Of a DNA stretch of 64,000 bases, positions 28,254-37,147 are shown piece after piece. Origin of the DNA: Gammaproteobacteria bacterium (GTDB taxonomy: Bacteria > Pseudomonadota > Gammaproteobacteria > Nevskiales > Nevskiaceae); assembly GCA_026398875.1 (NCBI GenBank), contig JAPLSB010000024.1, forward strand, positions 248,001 to 312,000, in the 5' to 3' direction. Numbering within the stretch: position 1 is the first letter of the stretch; the number at the start of each line of letters is the position of its first letter. Below the pieces are notes generated by a model. That model had not been told where the DNA came from, ran no database searches, and worked only from the letters and a program-made list of their open reading frames with translations. A program made the translations under genes and the position numbers.

Positions 28254-29536
28254 ACCCCTCGCGCCGCCGCTGGCTGCAGTCCGCTGCCCTCTCCTGCCTT
28301 GGCGGCGCAACACCATTGCTGGCAGTGGCTCGGCCTAAGGCCCGGGTGATCGTGATCGGCGCCGGCTTCGGCGGTGCAACATTCGCAAAGACGCTGCGGG
28401 CACTGTCGCCCCACACCGACATCCTGCTGATCGACGCCCGCACGCACTGGTGCACCGGGCCGTTCACCAATCTGGCGGTAACCGGCCTTCGCAGCATCGA
28501 CAGCATCCGCCGCAGCACCATCGACATCGGCCGCGCGCACGGCGTGCGGACGCTGGTCGATGAGGTCACCGCGATCGACCCGATCACGAAGCGCGTGCGC
28601 GTCGCCAGCGGCCAGCAGCTGCACGCCGATCGCATCGTGCTGTCGCCGGGCATTGCAATGCGCTGGGGCGTCATCGAAGGACTGACACCGGCGCTGTCCG
28701 GCGCCATGCCGCACGCATGGACCGGTGGCGCACAGGTGCAAGCACTGCGTGATCGCATCGACGCGCTGGCTGATGGCAGCACGGTATTGATCAGCTCGCC
28801 GCCGAATCCGTACCGCTGTCCGCCCGGCCCGTACGAGCGCGCCAGCCTGATCGCCGAGCATCTGCTCGCCACCGACCGCAAGCGCTGCAAGATCCTGATT
28901 GCCGATGCCAAGGACGATTTCACCAAGCGGCCGTTGTTCCTCGCCGAGTGGGACGAGCGCTACGGCGGGATGATCGAGTGGATTCCGCGCGCCAAGGGTG
29001 GCGAGGTGGTGCGCGTCGACCCAAGCAGCGGCGAGGTCTGGCTGCGCGATCAGCCGAACTCGATCGGCACTCATCTGGCGTCGATCGTGCCGCCGCAGCA
29101 GGCGGCTGCCATCTCCGGAAGCGCTGATCTGGTCGACGAATCCGGCTGGTGCCCGGTACATCCGCAGACCTTCGAGTCGACCCGCCATGCCGGCATCCAC
29201 GTGCTCGGCGATGCAGCGATTGCGGCACCGATGCCGAAATCGGCATTCGCCGCGAACTCGCAGGCCAAGCTCGCGGCATCGGCCATAGCGGCTGCCCTTG
29301 CTGGTCGTCAGCCGCCCGATGCCCGCATGATCAACACCTGCTACTCGATGGTCGCGCACGACGCGGCGATCTCGGTATCCGGTTTCTATTCCGCTGCCAG
29401 CGGCCGCATCGCCATCGTCTCCGAAGGGGTCAGTCCGCTGAACCCGCCGGACGGGCTGCGGCAACGCGAGGCGGCCCAAGCCTATGACTGGTATGAAAGC
29501 ATTTCGATGGACAGCTTCGGCAGTGCCACCCGGTAG
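28250..29536 (+). CDS. fccB: Flavocytochrome c sulfide dehydrogenase, flavoprotein subunit
   Basis: The 428-residue FAD protein oxidises sulfide to polysulfide/sulfur in the periplasm. It starts with a twin-arginine type signal (SRRRWLQ) and hydrophobic stretch, then the FAD-binding GAGFGGATFAK. The redox-Cys region NPYRCPPGPYERAS and a C-terminal Cys (SGWCPVHP) match FccB; these Cys residues form the active disulfide. FccAB would let the organism use sulfide as an electron source, compatible with the cbb operon. The following ExbB-like gene overlaps its end if the first in-frame ATG is used. Confidence 0.9.
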   Translation: MNPSRRRWLQSAALSCLGGATPLLAVARPKARVIVIGAGFGGATFAKTLRALSPHTDILLIDARTHWCTGPFTNLAVTGLRSIDSIRRSTIDIGRAHGVRTLVDEVTAIDPITKRVRVASGQQLHADRIVLSPGIAMRWGVIEGLTPALSGAMPHAWTGGAQVQALRDRIDALADGSTVLISSPPNPYRCPPGPYERASLIAEHLLATDRKRCKILIADAKDDFTKRPLFLAEWDERYGGMIEWIPRAKGGEVVRVDPSSGEVWLRDQPNSIGTHLASIVPPQQAAAISGSADLVDESGWCPVHPQTFESTRHAGIHVLGDAAIAAPMPKSAFAANSQAKLAASAIAAALAGRQPPDARMINTCYSMVAHDAAISVSGFYSAASGRIAIVSEGVSPLNPPDGLRQREAAQAYDWYESISMDSFGSATR

Positions 29537-30206
29537 CGCGGTGGAAGCACTGCGCGCACAGGAGGTGCCCGGCTCGCCGTGGCATCGCTGGCTGCTGATC
29601 GTTTCGGCGATCAGCTACCTGATCTATCTGAGCACCGGCCCCGGCTACCTGCAGTTGCTGCTGCTCGACGATCCGACCTTCCTCACACCGGCAGTCGCAG
29701 TGCTGTTCCTCGTTGCCACCGGCTACATCGGCATGCTGGCCTGGGAGTTGTCGCAGCAGCACGATGTGTTGCTGGCCCATCTCGGCGGCGCGCCGTTGCC
29801 AGCCCACTCCTGGGCGGGCGACTTTCTGCGCGAACGAGCGTCGCTTGGCAGCCGCGACGCAACACCGCTGGGCGATCTGCTGCACGAGCGGATCAAGGGC
29901 CGCACCGAGCTGGGCTGGTTCTCGGCAGGCCTGCACATCAAGCTCGGCCTGCTCGGCACGGTGATCGGCTTCGTGATGATGCTGGCCTCGGTTGGCAGCG
30001 CGAACGACCTGCAGGCGCAGGGCATCGACACGCTGATTCGCGGCATGGGAACCGGCATGCGCGTGTCGCTGTACCACACGATCGCCGGCCTGGTCGGCTC
30101 GATCCTGATCGGCTTCCAGATGCTGGCGATCGACCGGGCTGCCGATCGCCTGTTCGCGCTGATCATCACGCTGCCGGATCCGGCTGCCGATCGCCCGACG
30201 CGCTGA
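29484..30206 (+). CDS. MotA/TolQ/ExbB-type proton channel protein
   Basis: The 240-residue membrane protein has three main hydrophobic helices and the family core LGLLGTVIGFVMML and GMRVSLYHTIAGLVGSILIG. These proteins form pentamers that use the proton gradient to move a partner (TolR/ExbD-like) dimer. The partner here is the next gene product. Start is uncertain: ATG at 29484 overlaps fccB by 53 bases, while a GTG at 29541 would avoid it. No tolA, tonB or pal lies adjacent, so its output partner is unclear. Confidence 0.82.
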   Translation: MTGMKAFRWTASAVPPGSAVEALRAQEVPGSPWHRWLLIVSAISYLIYLSTGPGYLQLLLLDDPTFLTPAVAVLFLVATGYIGMLAWELSQQHDVLLAHLGGAPLPAHSWAGDFLRERASLGSRDATPLGDLLHERIKGRTELGWFSAGLHIKLGLLGTVIGFVMMLASVGSANDLQAQGIDTLIRGMGTGMRVSLYHTIAGLVGSILIGFQMLAIDRAADRLFALIITLPDPAADRPTR

Positions 30207-30234
30207 GCCGCGGCCCGCCACCGACACCGCGCCC

Positions 30235-30846
30235 ATGGCCCGACGAGGTACCAATCGCCAGCACTTCGAGGTCGATCCGTTCACGGATCTGCTGTTCAAC
30301 GTGCTGATGGGCTTCACGATGCTGATGTTCATGCTGCTGCTGTTCCTGAACCCGCCAGCGAAGAAGACCGGCATGATCGATACCAAGGCCGAGTTCATCA
30401 TCACCACCACCTGGCCGGATGGATCCGAAGACGACATCGATACCTGGGTGGAAAGCGGCGATGGGGATGTGGTCTGGTTTCGCCACCCGGACTCCGGGCA
30501 GATGCATCTGGACCGCGATGATCGCGGCATCGCCAACGACACGATCACCGTCAACGGCCAGAAGATCATCAATCCGCTGAATCAGGAAGTGGTGACCTTG
30601 CGCGGCAAGGCGCCGGGTGAGTACACGGTGAACATCAACAACTACAAGTCGAACGCGACTGCGCCGGTGCCGGTGCAGGTCAATGTCGTCAAGGTCAATC
30701 CGGTCCTGACGGTTCTGTACTACGACACCGTTCAACTCACCCGTCAGGGCGAGGAAAAGACCGCAGTGCGCTTCACCGTGCTGCCGGATGGCAGCGTGAC
30801 CAACATCAACACTCTCCAGAAATCGCTGGTCAAGTCGCGAGACTGA
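30235..30846 (+). CDS. ExbD/TolR-like membrane protein with a large unusual periplasmic domain
   Basis: The 203-residue protein has a short cytosolic N-terminus, then a single helix preceded by the DPFTDLLFNVLMGF segment, whose Asp corresponds to the proton-carrying Asp of ExbD/TolR. After the helix come ~150 residues of beta-rich periplasmic sequence (KAEFIITTTWPDGSEDDIDT and VVWFRHPDSGQMHL) that do not look like the TolR/ExbD C-terminal domain; they resemble a binding or scaffold domain. It starts 28 bases after the channel gene and pairs with it. Confidence 0.7.
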   Translation: MARRGTNRQHFEVDPFTDLLFNVLMGFTMLMFMLLLFLNPPAKKTGMIDTKAEFIITTTWPDGSEDDIDTWVESGDGDVVWFRHPDSGQMHLDRDDRGIANDTITVNGQKIINPLNQEVVTLRGKAPGEYTVNINNYKSNATAPVPVQVNVVKVNPVLTVLYYDTVQLTRQGEEKTAVRFTVLPDGSVTNINTLQKSLVKSRD

Positions 30847-30871
30847 TCACTCCACCACCCCACGCCAGACC

Positions 30872-31387
30872 ATGTCTCAAGGAATCGTTCTGCTGTCGCT
30901 GCTGTACTTCCTGCTGGTCCTGCTGGCGCTTGCGTTGGCGATTCGGACCTCGATTCCTGCGCGACTGAAAACCGTGCTGATCCTCGCCTTCATCGCCATG
31001 GCGATCGTCACCCACCATGCCTGGGAACGACTGGCAGGCTGGCCGACGAAGCAGCCGCTGCCCGAGCGCTTCCTGTATCACGCCGCCAGCGTCCGCGAGC
31101 CGAACGCGGCCACCGGTGACCCTGGCCTGATCCATCTTTGGGCCACCGAGCTGACGCCGGACGGCCCCGCGGCGGAGCCGCGTGGCTACGAGCTGCCGTA
31201 CACGCCGGAAGACCACAAGCAGATCCAGGACGCCCGCGAGCGCCAACGCCAGCAGGGGCTGCCGCAGATCGGCCGCAAGGCCGGGCCGCGCAACAAGTCC
31301 AACGTGGTGTCGGACAACAAGCGCAGTGCCGGTACTGCGAACTTCTCGCTGGCCGATCTGCCTGATCCGGCGCTGCCCGAAAAGTGA
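30872..31387 (+). CDS. Membrane-anchored protein of unknown function in the ExbB/ExbD-like cluster
   Basis: The 171-residue protein has two N-terminal hydrophobic helices (residues 5-23 and 31-48), then a Pro/Gln-rich hydrophilic part with a predicted helix (DHKQIQDARERQRQQG) and a flexible tail. No catalytic motif. It follows the ExbD-like gene after 25 bases and overlaps the lipoprotein ORF slightly at its end, so the four genes form one operon. It may be the third component of the energised complex. Confidence 0.65.
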   Translation: MSQGIVLLSLLYFLLVLLALALAIRTSIPARLKTVLILAFIAMAIVTHHAWERLAGWPTKQPLPERFLYHAASVREPNAATGDPGLIHLWATELTPDGPAAEPRGYELPYTPEDHKQIQDARERQRQQGLPQIGRKAGPRNKSNVVSDNKRSAGTANFSLADLPDPALPEK

Positions 31388-31398
31388 GACGCGCCGTC

Positions 31399-32103
31399 AT
31401 GAACCTGCGCCTGCTGCCGATCGGTCTTGCCAGCCTGCTGCTCGCCGCCTGCGGCAGCGCACCGGACACGCCGTACTTCCCGCTCGCCTCTGGCCACCGC
31501 TGGATCTACGACCTGCATGAAGCGAATCCGCTGGGCGAAAAGACCGAAACCTTCGAGATCACCAGCGCCGGACCGCGCGAGCGCGGCGGCGATACCTACT
31601 GGCTGCGCCGCAACAGCCTGGGTACCGAGTACTGGCTGAAGCTCGATGGCGGCAACATCGTGCGCAGCGCGCTCAGGACCACGGTCGAACTGGAACCGCG
31701 TGACGATGCGGTGGCGCGTACCGTGCTGCCGATTGCACCGAAGCTCGGTGACAGCTGGGAGCAGCCAAGCCAGCCGTTCATCCTCGAACGCGCCGTGCCA
31801 TTCCGCGAGCGCTTCCTGCACCACGAGTCGGTGCGCTTCACGCTGGCGATGAAGATCACCGCCGTCGACGAGGAAGTGACCGTGCCGGCCGGCACCTTCA
31901 AGCACTGCATCAAGGCCGAGGGCGATGCGCTGATCCACGTGCTGGCCGATCCGCGCCTTGGCGGGTCAGAGGTGGTGGTCAAGCACACCGAGTGGTACGC
32001 GCCGGATGTCGGGCTGATCAAGCTGCAGCGAGTCGAGCCGCTGGAAACCACGCAGATCGTCGGCGGCGAAGTGACGATGGAACTGCAGGCCTTCGAGCGC
32101 TAA
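31399..32103 (+). CDS. Lipoprotein of unknown function in the ExbB/ExbD-like cluster
   Basis: The 234-residue product begins MNLRLLPIGLASLLLAACGS, a lipoprotein signal with lipobox LAAC. The mature part has repeated beta-strand segments (FPLASGHRWIYDLHEAN, DTYWLRRNS, AGTFKHCIKAEG, TEWYAPDVGLIKLQRVE), a pattern seen in TapB/DUF3108-type outer-membrane lipoproteins. It could be the outer-membrane end of a proton-driven trans-envelope machine formed with the three preceding genes. The ATG at 31399 is preferred to the overlapping GTG at 31384. Function is not established. Confidence 0.72.
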   Translation: MNLRLLPIGLASLLLAACGSAPDTPYFPLASGHRWIYDLHEANPLGEKTETFEITSAGPRERGGDTYWLRRNSLGTEYWLKLDGGNIVRSALRTTVELEPRDDAVARTVLPIAPKLGDSWEQPSQPFILERAVPFRERFLHHESVRFTLAMKITAVDEEVTVPAGTFKHCIKAEGDALIHVLADPRLGGSEVVVKHTEWYAPDVGLIKLQRVEPLETTQIVGGEVTMELQAFER

Positions 32104-32235
32104 CGCCGAAGCATCGGATCAAACCTCGACGCTTGACCTTTCGGCGACGCCCTCCTAGAAACTGGGCTTCGGTCCGGCTGCCGCAGCGCGATTCGCGCAT
32201 CCGGTGCAACCATGCGCCGGGAACAGCGCCGACGA

Positions 32236-33324
32236 TCAGGAAGCCGCGCCGATCACCGATGCATCCTGCACCTTCACCGGCTTGGCCCCTACCCGCGCCT
32301 GCCGCTCGAGCTGGCGACGAATGCGGGCGGCATCGGCGTAGCGGGTCATGGTGCCGTCCGAATCCAGGAACACCATCATCAGGCGGCGGCTCAGCACCGT
32401 GGCGTGCATGATCAGGCAGCGACCGGCCTCGTTGGTGAAGCCGGTCTTCTGCAGATCGATCTGCCAGTCGCTGCTGGTGTTGCGAACCAGCCGATTGCTG
32501 TTGACGAAGGTCAGCGTACGACCCTTGACCGTGACATCGGCCTCCGGCTGCGTCGAATAGGCACGCAGCAGCGGCTTGGCGTGCGCAGCGCGGATCAGGT
32601 GCTGCAGGTCACGAGCGGTCGACTGGCTGCCGTTCGAAAGACCCGCCGTGTCGGCGAAACGGGTCTTGGTCATGCCGAGTGCCCGAGCCCTGTCGTTCAT
32701 CGCGGCGATGAACGCCGTGCGGCCGCCGGGGTAGTGACGGCCAAGTGCCATCGCTGCGCGGTTCTCGGACGACATCAGCGCCAGCAGCAGCATCTCGTCG
32801 CGCCGCAGCTGCGTGCCTACCGACAGCCGCGAATGCGTGTGGCGCTCGGTGTCGACATCTTCCGGGCCGATCTCGAGAACCTCATCGAGCGGCAGGCGGG
32901 CGTCCAGCACGACCAGCGCCGTCATCAGCTTGGTCAGCGATGCGATCGGCATGACCGTGTCGGCATTCTTGATCGCCACCAGTTCGCCATTGTCCTGATC
33001 GACGACCAGCACGCTGTTGGAGCGCAGCGTCAGGTCATCGATGGCGTCGACGCGGGCTGCATTCCGCGCGCTGCGACGCTTGCGCTTGACGGCCTTGTGC
33101 TTCGCGCCGGATATCGCTTTCGACGCCGCCTTGCGGGTCACCCGCTTCGCGGCAACACCGGGCTTGGTGGCAACGCCTGACTTGGCGGCCGGGCGGCTCG
33201 ACGCGGGCGTCGCCGACGCGGCCTGCGCAGGGCTGACAGCCGCCGTCACCAGCACCGCGAGCATCACGATGACGCCGCCGATCAGGGATTTTGTCGACGG
33301 CCGGCGGAGGTTGGGGGCAATCAC
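32236..33324 (-). CDS. pbpG: D-alanyl-D-alanine endopeptidase/carboxypeptidase (PBP7-like)
   Basis: The ~362-residue serine peptidase cuts or trims peptidoglycan cross-links in the periplasm. It has a signal/hydrophobic anchor near the start and an unusual Lys/Arg/Ala-rich linker (AAKRVTRKAASKAISGAKHK). The catalytic domain has SLTK (active Ser), SSEN (SxN motif) and KTGFTNEAG (KTG triad). The chosen start is the GTG at 33324; a longer frame to 33417 also exists. The C-terminal extension is short. The basic linker is longer than in typical PBP7 and may bind anionic wall polymers. Confidence 0.87.
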   Translation of the reverse strand: MIAPNLRRPSTKSLIGGVIVMLAVLVTAAVSPAQAASATPASSRPAAKSGVATKPGVAAKRVTRKAASKAISGAKHKAVKRKRRSARNAARVDAIDDLTLRSNSVLVVDQDNGELVAIKNADTVMPIASLTKLMTALVVLDARLPLDEVLEIGPEDVDTERHTHSRLSVGTQLRRDEMLLLALMSSENRAAMALGRHYPGGRTAFIAAMNDRARALGMTKTRFADTAGLSNGSQSTARDLQHLIRAAHAKPLLRAYSTQPEADVTVKGRTLTFVNSNRLVRNTSSDWQIDLQKTGFTNEAGRCLIMHATVLSRRLMMVFLDSDGTMTRYADAARIRRQLERQARVGAKPVKVQDASVIGAAS

Positions 33325-33490
33325 GATGGCTCTGACTTCCGTTTTGATGAGCGGTCTGTCCCGAAACTGTAGCAATTTGAATGACCTGCTGTCGCCTTTT
33401 GCAGTGCTTCCTGACATTCCGGCTACGGCCGTTCATCGGAATCGGACAAGAGACGCCGCCGCCCGCGAACCTTCACGACGGGCAGACAGC

Positions 33491-33522
33491 AAAAAGCCCG
33501 GCATCGCGAGGCGATGCCGGGC
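33491..33522 (-). terminator. Rho-independent terminator of the glutathione S-transferase gene
   Basis: Perfect 12-bp stem (33496-33507 with 33511-33522) and, on the minus strand, five T residues (33491-33495), placed 25 bases after the GST stop. Confidence 0.9.
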
Positions 33523-33547
33523 CCGTGGCAGCAGTCGGGCTGCGCGA

Positions 33548-34201
33548 TCAGCCGCGCATCTTCACGTCGGTCCAGTTCGGGCTGAGGCTCGATGTGGCAC
33601 TCGGACGGGCGTCCATGCGCTTGAACCAGGCGGCGATGTTGGCGTTCGCCGGATCGATCGGCTGGCCAAGGTCCTTCGCGAAGTCCATGCAGCAGTACAG
33701 GATGATGTCGGCGAGACGGATCTCGTTGCCGACGATGAAGCTGCGGCCGGCGATCAGACCATCGAGCTTCTTCAGCCACTTCTGCGCCGACACCTTCATT
33801 TCCGGCGCAGCGACCGGAATGCAGTGCACCCGGTCCTTGAACAGGCCATAGCCTTCGGCGAAGCGGAAGGCGTTGTAGATGTACTCGGTGATGTTCAGTT
33901 CGACGCGCCGCTGCCACTGCCGCGATTCCGCACGGGCGAGCGCGTTGGCGCCGACCAGCACCGGCGTCGGATGCAGTTCCTCCAGGTATTCGCAGATGAC
34001 GACGGTTTCGCCGATCACCGTACCGTCATCCAGTTCCAGCGCCGGCGTCTGACCGCCGGGATTCCGCGCCAGGTAGGCCGGCTGGCGGTTATCGACGGCA
34101 CCGAGAATGTCGATGTCCATCTTGTCGAGGGTGATGCCCTTCTCGGCCAGGAACATGCGCACGGCGCGCGGGTTGGGGCCGAAGGAATTGATCAGCTTCA
34201 T
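33548..34201 (-). CDS. Glutathione S-transferase family protein
   Basis: The 217-residue cytosolic protein has a thioredoxin-like N-terminal domain beginning MKLINSFGPNPRAVR, the cis-Pro segment GGQTPALEL, the glutathione-binding DGTVIGETVVICEYLE, and a helical C-terminal domain (FIVGNEIRLADIILYCCMDF). It conjugates or reduces electrophiles with glutathione; the substrate is not assignable. It has its own terminator and stands apart from neighbours, although glutathione chemistry also serves formaldehyde oxidation elsewhere in the window. Confidence 0.9.
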   Translation of the reverse strand: MKLINSFGPNPRAVRMFLAEKGITLDKMDIDILGAVDNRQPAYLARNPGGQTPALELDDGTVIGETVVICEYLEELHPTPVLVGANALARAESRQWQRRVELNITEYIYNAFRFAEGYGLFKDRVHCIPVAAPEMKVSAQKWLKKLDGLIAGRSFIVGNEIRLADIILYCCMDFAKDLGQPIDPANANIAAWFKRMDARPSATSSLSPNWTDVKMRG

Positions 34202-34415
34202 GGGTTCTCCTCATCGTGTTGTGGTTTTGGGGGGCGTCGCTGACGTCCGACACTCTTGCTGCCGCTGCAGCGTTCCGATTCGCGCCGGGACGCTGTTCAG
34301 CACCTGCAATGCGCGCCGGCATTCTGCCTGCCGGCATCACGGAACAATGCTGATCCGGCAGTGACGAGGGTTCGCCCCTCGCGCGGACCGCATGACGACA
34401 AGCGCGCGGGACGCA

Positions 34416-36200
34416 TCAATCCGGCAGCCCGAACGTCACCACGGCATCGCCCTGCCGGAAGCCCCAGATCGCGCTGCCGCCCGCAGCGACGGTGACGTAC
34501 GGCTTGCCGTCGATCACGTAGGCGATCGGCGGCGCATTGGCGCCGGCGCCGCAGTTGAACTGCCAGAGGCGCTTGCCGGTCTTCGAGTCGAAGGCCGAAA
34601 GATGGCCGTCGCCCTCGCCGGTGAACACCACGCCGCCGGTCAGCGCGAGCACGCCCCCGACCAGCGGCTGCGGCGTTTTCGTCGTCCAGGCCAGCTTGCC
34701 GTCGCGCCTCAGGTCGATCGCAGCCAGCACACCCCAGCGCTCGCCCTGCGTCGGCTCGGCGGAGAAGTACGGCACTGCCGGCTTGCCATCAGCCGCCGGA
34801 ATCTCCTTGACCGTGTAGGTGGTCGGCATGTGCATCGCCGCGACGAAGGCCAGACCGCGTGGCGCATCGACCGCGACCGGCGACCAGTTGACGCCGCCGC
34901 CGATGCCAGGCGCGATGGTGATGCCGTCCCGCGTCGGCTGCGCGAACAGGTTCTGCTGCGGCACGAAGGCGTCAGACCGGTACAGCAGGCGGCCGTCGGT
35001 GCGATCGTGAACGAACATCCAGCCCAGCTTCGAGGCCTGCGCGACGGCCGGAATCCGCTTGCCGCCGACGGCGGCCTCGATCAGCACCGGCGGCGAGGCC
35101 ACGTCATAACCCCACAAGTCATGCGGCACCTGTTGCCAGTGCCACAGCCGCTTGCCGGTGCGGCCGTCGATCGCGACGAGGCTCGACGTATACAGGTTGT
35201 CGCCGGGCCGACCATCGCCATTCATCTGCGGGCTTGGATTGCCGACACCGAAATAGATCGTCCCGGTCGCCGGATCGACGGTCGGCGTCGAATAGATCGA
35301 ACCGCCGCCGCTCTTCCAGGCATCGCGCCGCGTGTCGGCCTGTGCGCGTTCGGCCGCCAGATCGCGAGTCAGCGGCACGCCACCGGCCCCAGTCGCCGAA
35401 TAGGCGCCTTCCCAGCCGCCATCCTCGGGCCGGGCGATCGTGTCGAAGCGCCAGACCGGCTTGCCGGTCGCGACATCGAAGGCGGCCAGGAAGCCAACGC
35501 CACCGAATGCGCCGGGCAAGCCCACCACGGCACCAAGCGGCGCACCGGGACGGCTGCTGTCCAGATGCAGGCCGTAACCGAGGCCGTTGGCACCCACGAT
35601 CACGCGACCCTCGAACACCAGCGGCGCAGCGGCCAAGCCGACACCGGAGGCGCCACTGACCTTCTGCGCCTTGAGCTGGTCACCGCTTGCCAGCCCGGCA
35701 ACCGTTTCCTCGGCGCCATCGTTGCGGGCGACCTCGACATCCCACAGCAGCTTGCCGGTCGCGGCATCGAGCGCGATCAGCCGAGCGTCGACCGTGCCGA
35801 CAAACACGCGTCCGTTCGCGACCGCCACGCCGCGGTTCGCCGGGCCGCAGCAAATCTTCTCGACGCGCTTGACGTGCTCGTAGCGCCACAGTTCACGGCC
35901 GGTCCGGGCATCGAGCGCCACCACGTGGGCACCGGGCAGCGACACGTACATGCGGCCATCGACGACGATCGGCGTGGCCTGGAACGTGCCACTGACGCCG
36001 CTCTGGTAGATCCACTTCGGGACCAGCCTGGCTACCGTTTTCGGGTTGATCGCGGTGATGTCGGCAAGACGGTGGTTGTTGGCGTCACGTCCGTAGACGG
36101 GCCAGTCGAGCGTCTTGCCTTGCTCTGTTGCCGCAGCCGCCCCAGAAAGCGTCATCAGCGCGATCGCCGTGAGGCGGTGCAGCAAAGTGCGAGGGATCAT
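34416..36200 (-). CDS. PQQ-dependent dehydrogenase with a substituted catalytic Asp
   Basis: The 594-residue exported eight-bladed propeller protein has a short signal (residues 1-22) and typical PQQ-dehydrogenase blades: adjacent cysteines EKICCGPANRG that stack on PQQ, the VGNPSPQMNGDGRPGDN metal/PQQ region, and repeated W-docking blades (GRELWRYEH, GKRLWHWQQ). It resembles quinate/shikimate or sugar-type dehydrogenases in the HDLW...SPPVL segment. In related enzymes this reads WDYD, whereas here it is WGYD: the residue equivalent to the catalytic base is Gly, and only the Asp two residues later remains. Activity is therefore uncertain. It overlaps the upstream hydrolase gene by four bases. 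Confidence 0.85.
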   Translation of the reverse strand: MIPRTLLHRLTAIALMTLSGAAAATEQGKTLDWPVYGRDANNHRLADITAINPKTVARLVPKWIYQSGVSGTFQATPIVVDGRMYVSLPGAHVVALDARTGRELWRYEHVKRVEKICCGPANRGVAVANGRVFVGTVDARLIALDAATGKLLWDVEVARNDGAEETVAGLASGDQLKAQKVSGASGVGLAAAPLVFEGRVIVGANGLGYGLHLDSSRPGAPLGAVVGLPGAFGGVGFLAAFDVATGKPVWRFDTIARPEDGGWEGAYSATGAGGVPLTRDLAAERAQADTRRDAWKSGGGSIYSTPTVDPATGTIYFGVGNPSPQMNGDGRPGDNLYTSSLVAIDGRTGKRLWHWQQVPHDLWGYDVASPPVLIEAAVGGKRIPAVAQASKLGWMFVHDRTDGRLLYRSDAFVPQQNLFAQPTRDGITIAPGIGGGVNWSPVAVDAPRGLAFVAAMHMPTTYTVKEIPAADGKPAVPYFSAEPTQGERWGVLAAIDLRRDGKLAWTTKTPQPLVGGVLALTGGVVFTGEGDGHLSAFDSKTGKRLWQFNCGAGANAPPIAYVIDGKPYVTVAAGGSAIWGFRQGDAVVTFGLPD

Positions 36201-37147
36201 TTCGGCTTCGATCTCGGGATCGTGGGCAAGGTATCCAGCTCGTAGGCGGGATACAGATGCGTCACCGAGCGTTCGTACTCGGTCTTCAGCACCGCCAGTT
36301 GCTGGAAGCGTTCCGGCACCGGCAATTGCAGCACTTCGGGCATGTCCAGACCACGGCGGGCCGCCCCTTGCAGGCCGTCCCTCAGCCAGCGCAGATAGTC
36401 GCGGGTCTGGGCGATTCCGGCATGGTCGTGCAGCACCGGTCCATGACCGGGCACCAGCACGGCGAAATCGAGCGAATCTAGGCTGTCCAGCGTGCTCAGC
36501 CAGTGCGGAAGATCGGCATTCGGTGTGGTCGGCGTTCGTTCGAAGAACACCAGGTCGCCGGCAAACAGCGTGCGGCTGGCTTCGTCGAACACCATGAGAT
36601 CGCCATCGGTGTGGCCGCGGGCCGCCATCAGCCGCAGCTTGCGGCCGGCCATGCTGAAGGCACCATCGGCCGCTGCGGCATTCGGCAGGCGAACTTCGGT
36701 GTCGCGCATCGCATCGCCGACCAGCCGGTACAGGTTGCCAAGCAGGGCGTCGCCGCTTTGCGTGAGCGTCACCGCCGTGGCCGGCAGGCTGGCGATCGGG
36801 ATGCCCGGATAGGCCTGATTGCCGAACACATGATCGGGATGCGCATGGGTCAGCAGCAGCTGCACAATCGGCTTGTCCGTCACGCGGGCAATCGCGGCGC
36901 GCTGCTGCTCGCCGTAGGCTTTCGACGGCCCGGAGTCGATGACGATGACGCCATCGCGACCGATGATGAAACCGGTGTTGACGATGTTGCCGCCGTTCTC
37001 GCGGCTGAAGTTCTCGGTCTTGCCGATCAGCGCATAGACGCCATCGGCGACCTTGCGCGGTTGCAACTGGTAGTCGAAACCCGCAGCACTGGCCAGCGTC
37101 GACGCAACGGCCGCGGCCAGCGCCGCCAGCCAGCGCCAGCGGCTCAC
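36197..37147 (-). CDS. SoxH-like periplasmic zinc metallohydrolase (quinoprotein relay system, type 1)
   Basis: The 316-residue exported hydrolase (signal to ASAAGF) has the full metallo-beta-lactamase ligand set: LLTHAHPDHVFG, ARGHTDGDL, FAGDLVFF and VPGHGPV. It would hydrolyse an ester or thioester in the periplasm. It overlaps both neighbours by four bases (carrier upstream, dehydrogenase downstream), so the three are one translational unit; this tight coupling of carrier, hydrolase and quinoprotein is the clearest sign that they act together. The product of 14102-15040 is a ligand-less homologue. Confidence 0.87.
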   Translation of the reverse strand: MSRWRWLAALAAAVASTLASAAGFDYQLQPRKVADGVYALIGKTENFSRENGGNIVNTGFIIGRDGVIVIDSGPSKAYGEQQRAAIARVTDKPIVQLLLTHAHPDHVFGNQAYPGIPIASLPATAVTLTQSGDALLGNLYRLVGDAMRDTEVRLPNAAAADGAFSMAGRKLRLMAARGHTDGDLMVFDEASRTLFAGDLVFFERTPTTPNADLPHWLSTLDSLDSLDFAVLVPGHGPVLHDHAGIAQTRDYLRWLRDGLQGAARRGLDMPEVLQLPVPERFQQLAVLKTEYERSVTHLYPAYELDTLPTIPRSKPK

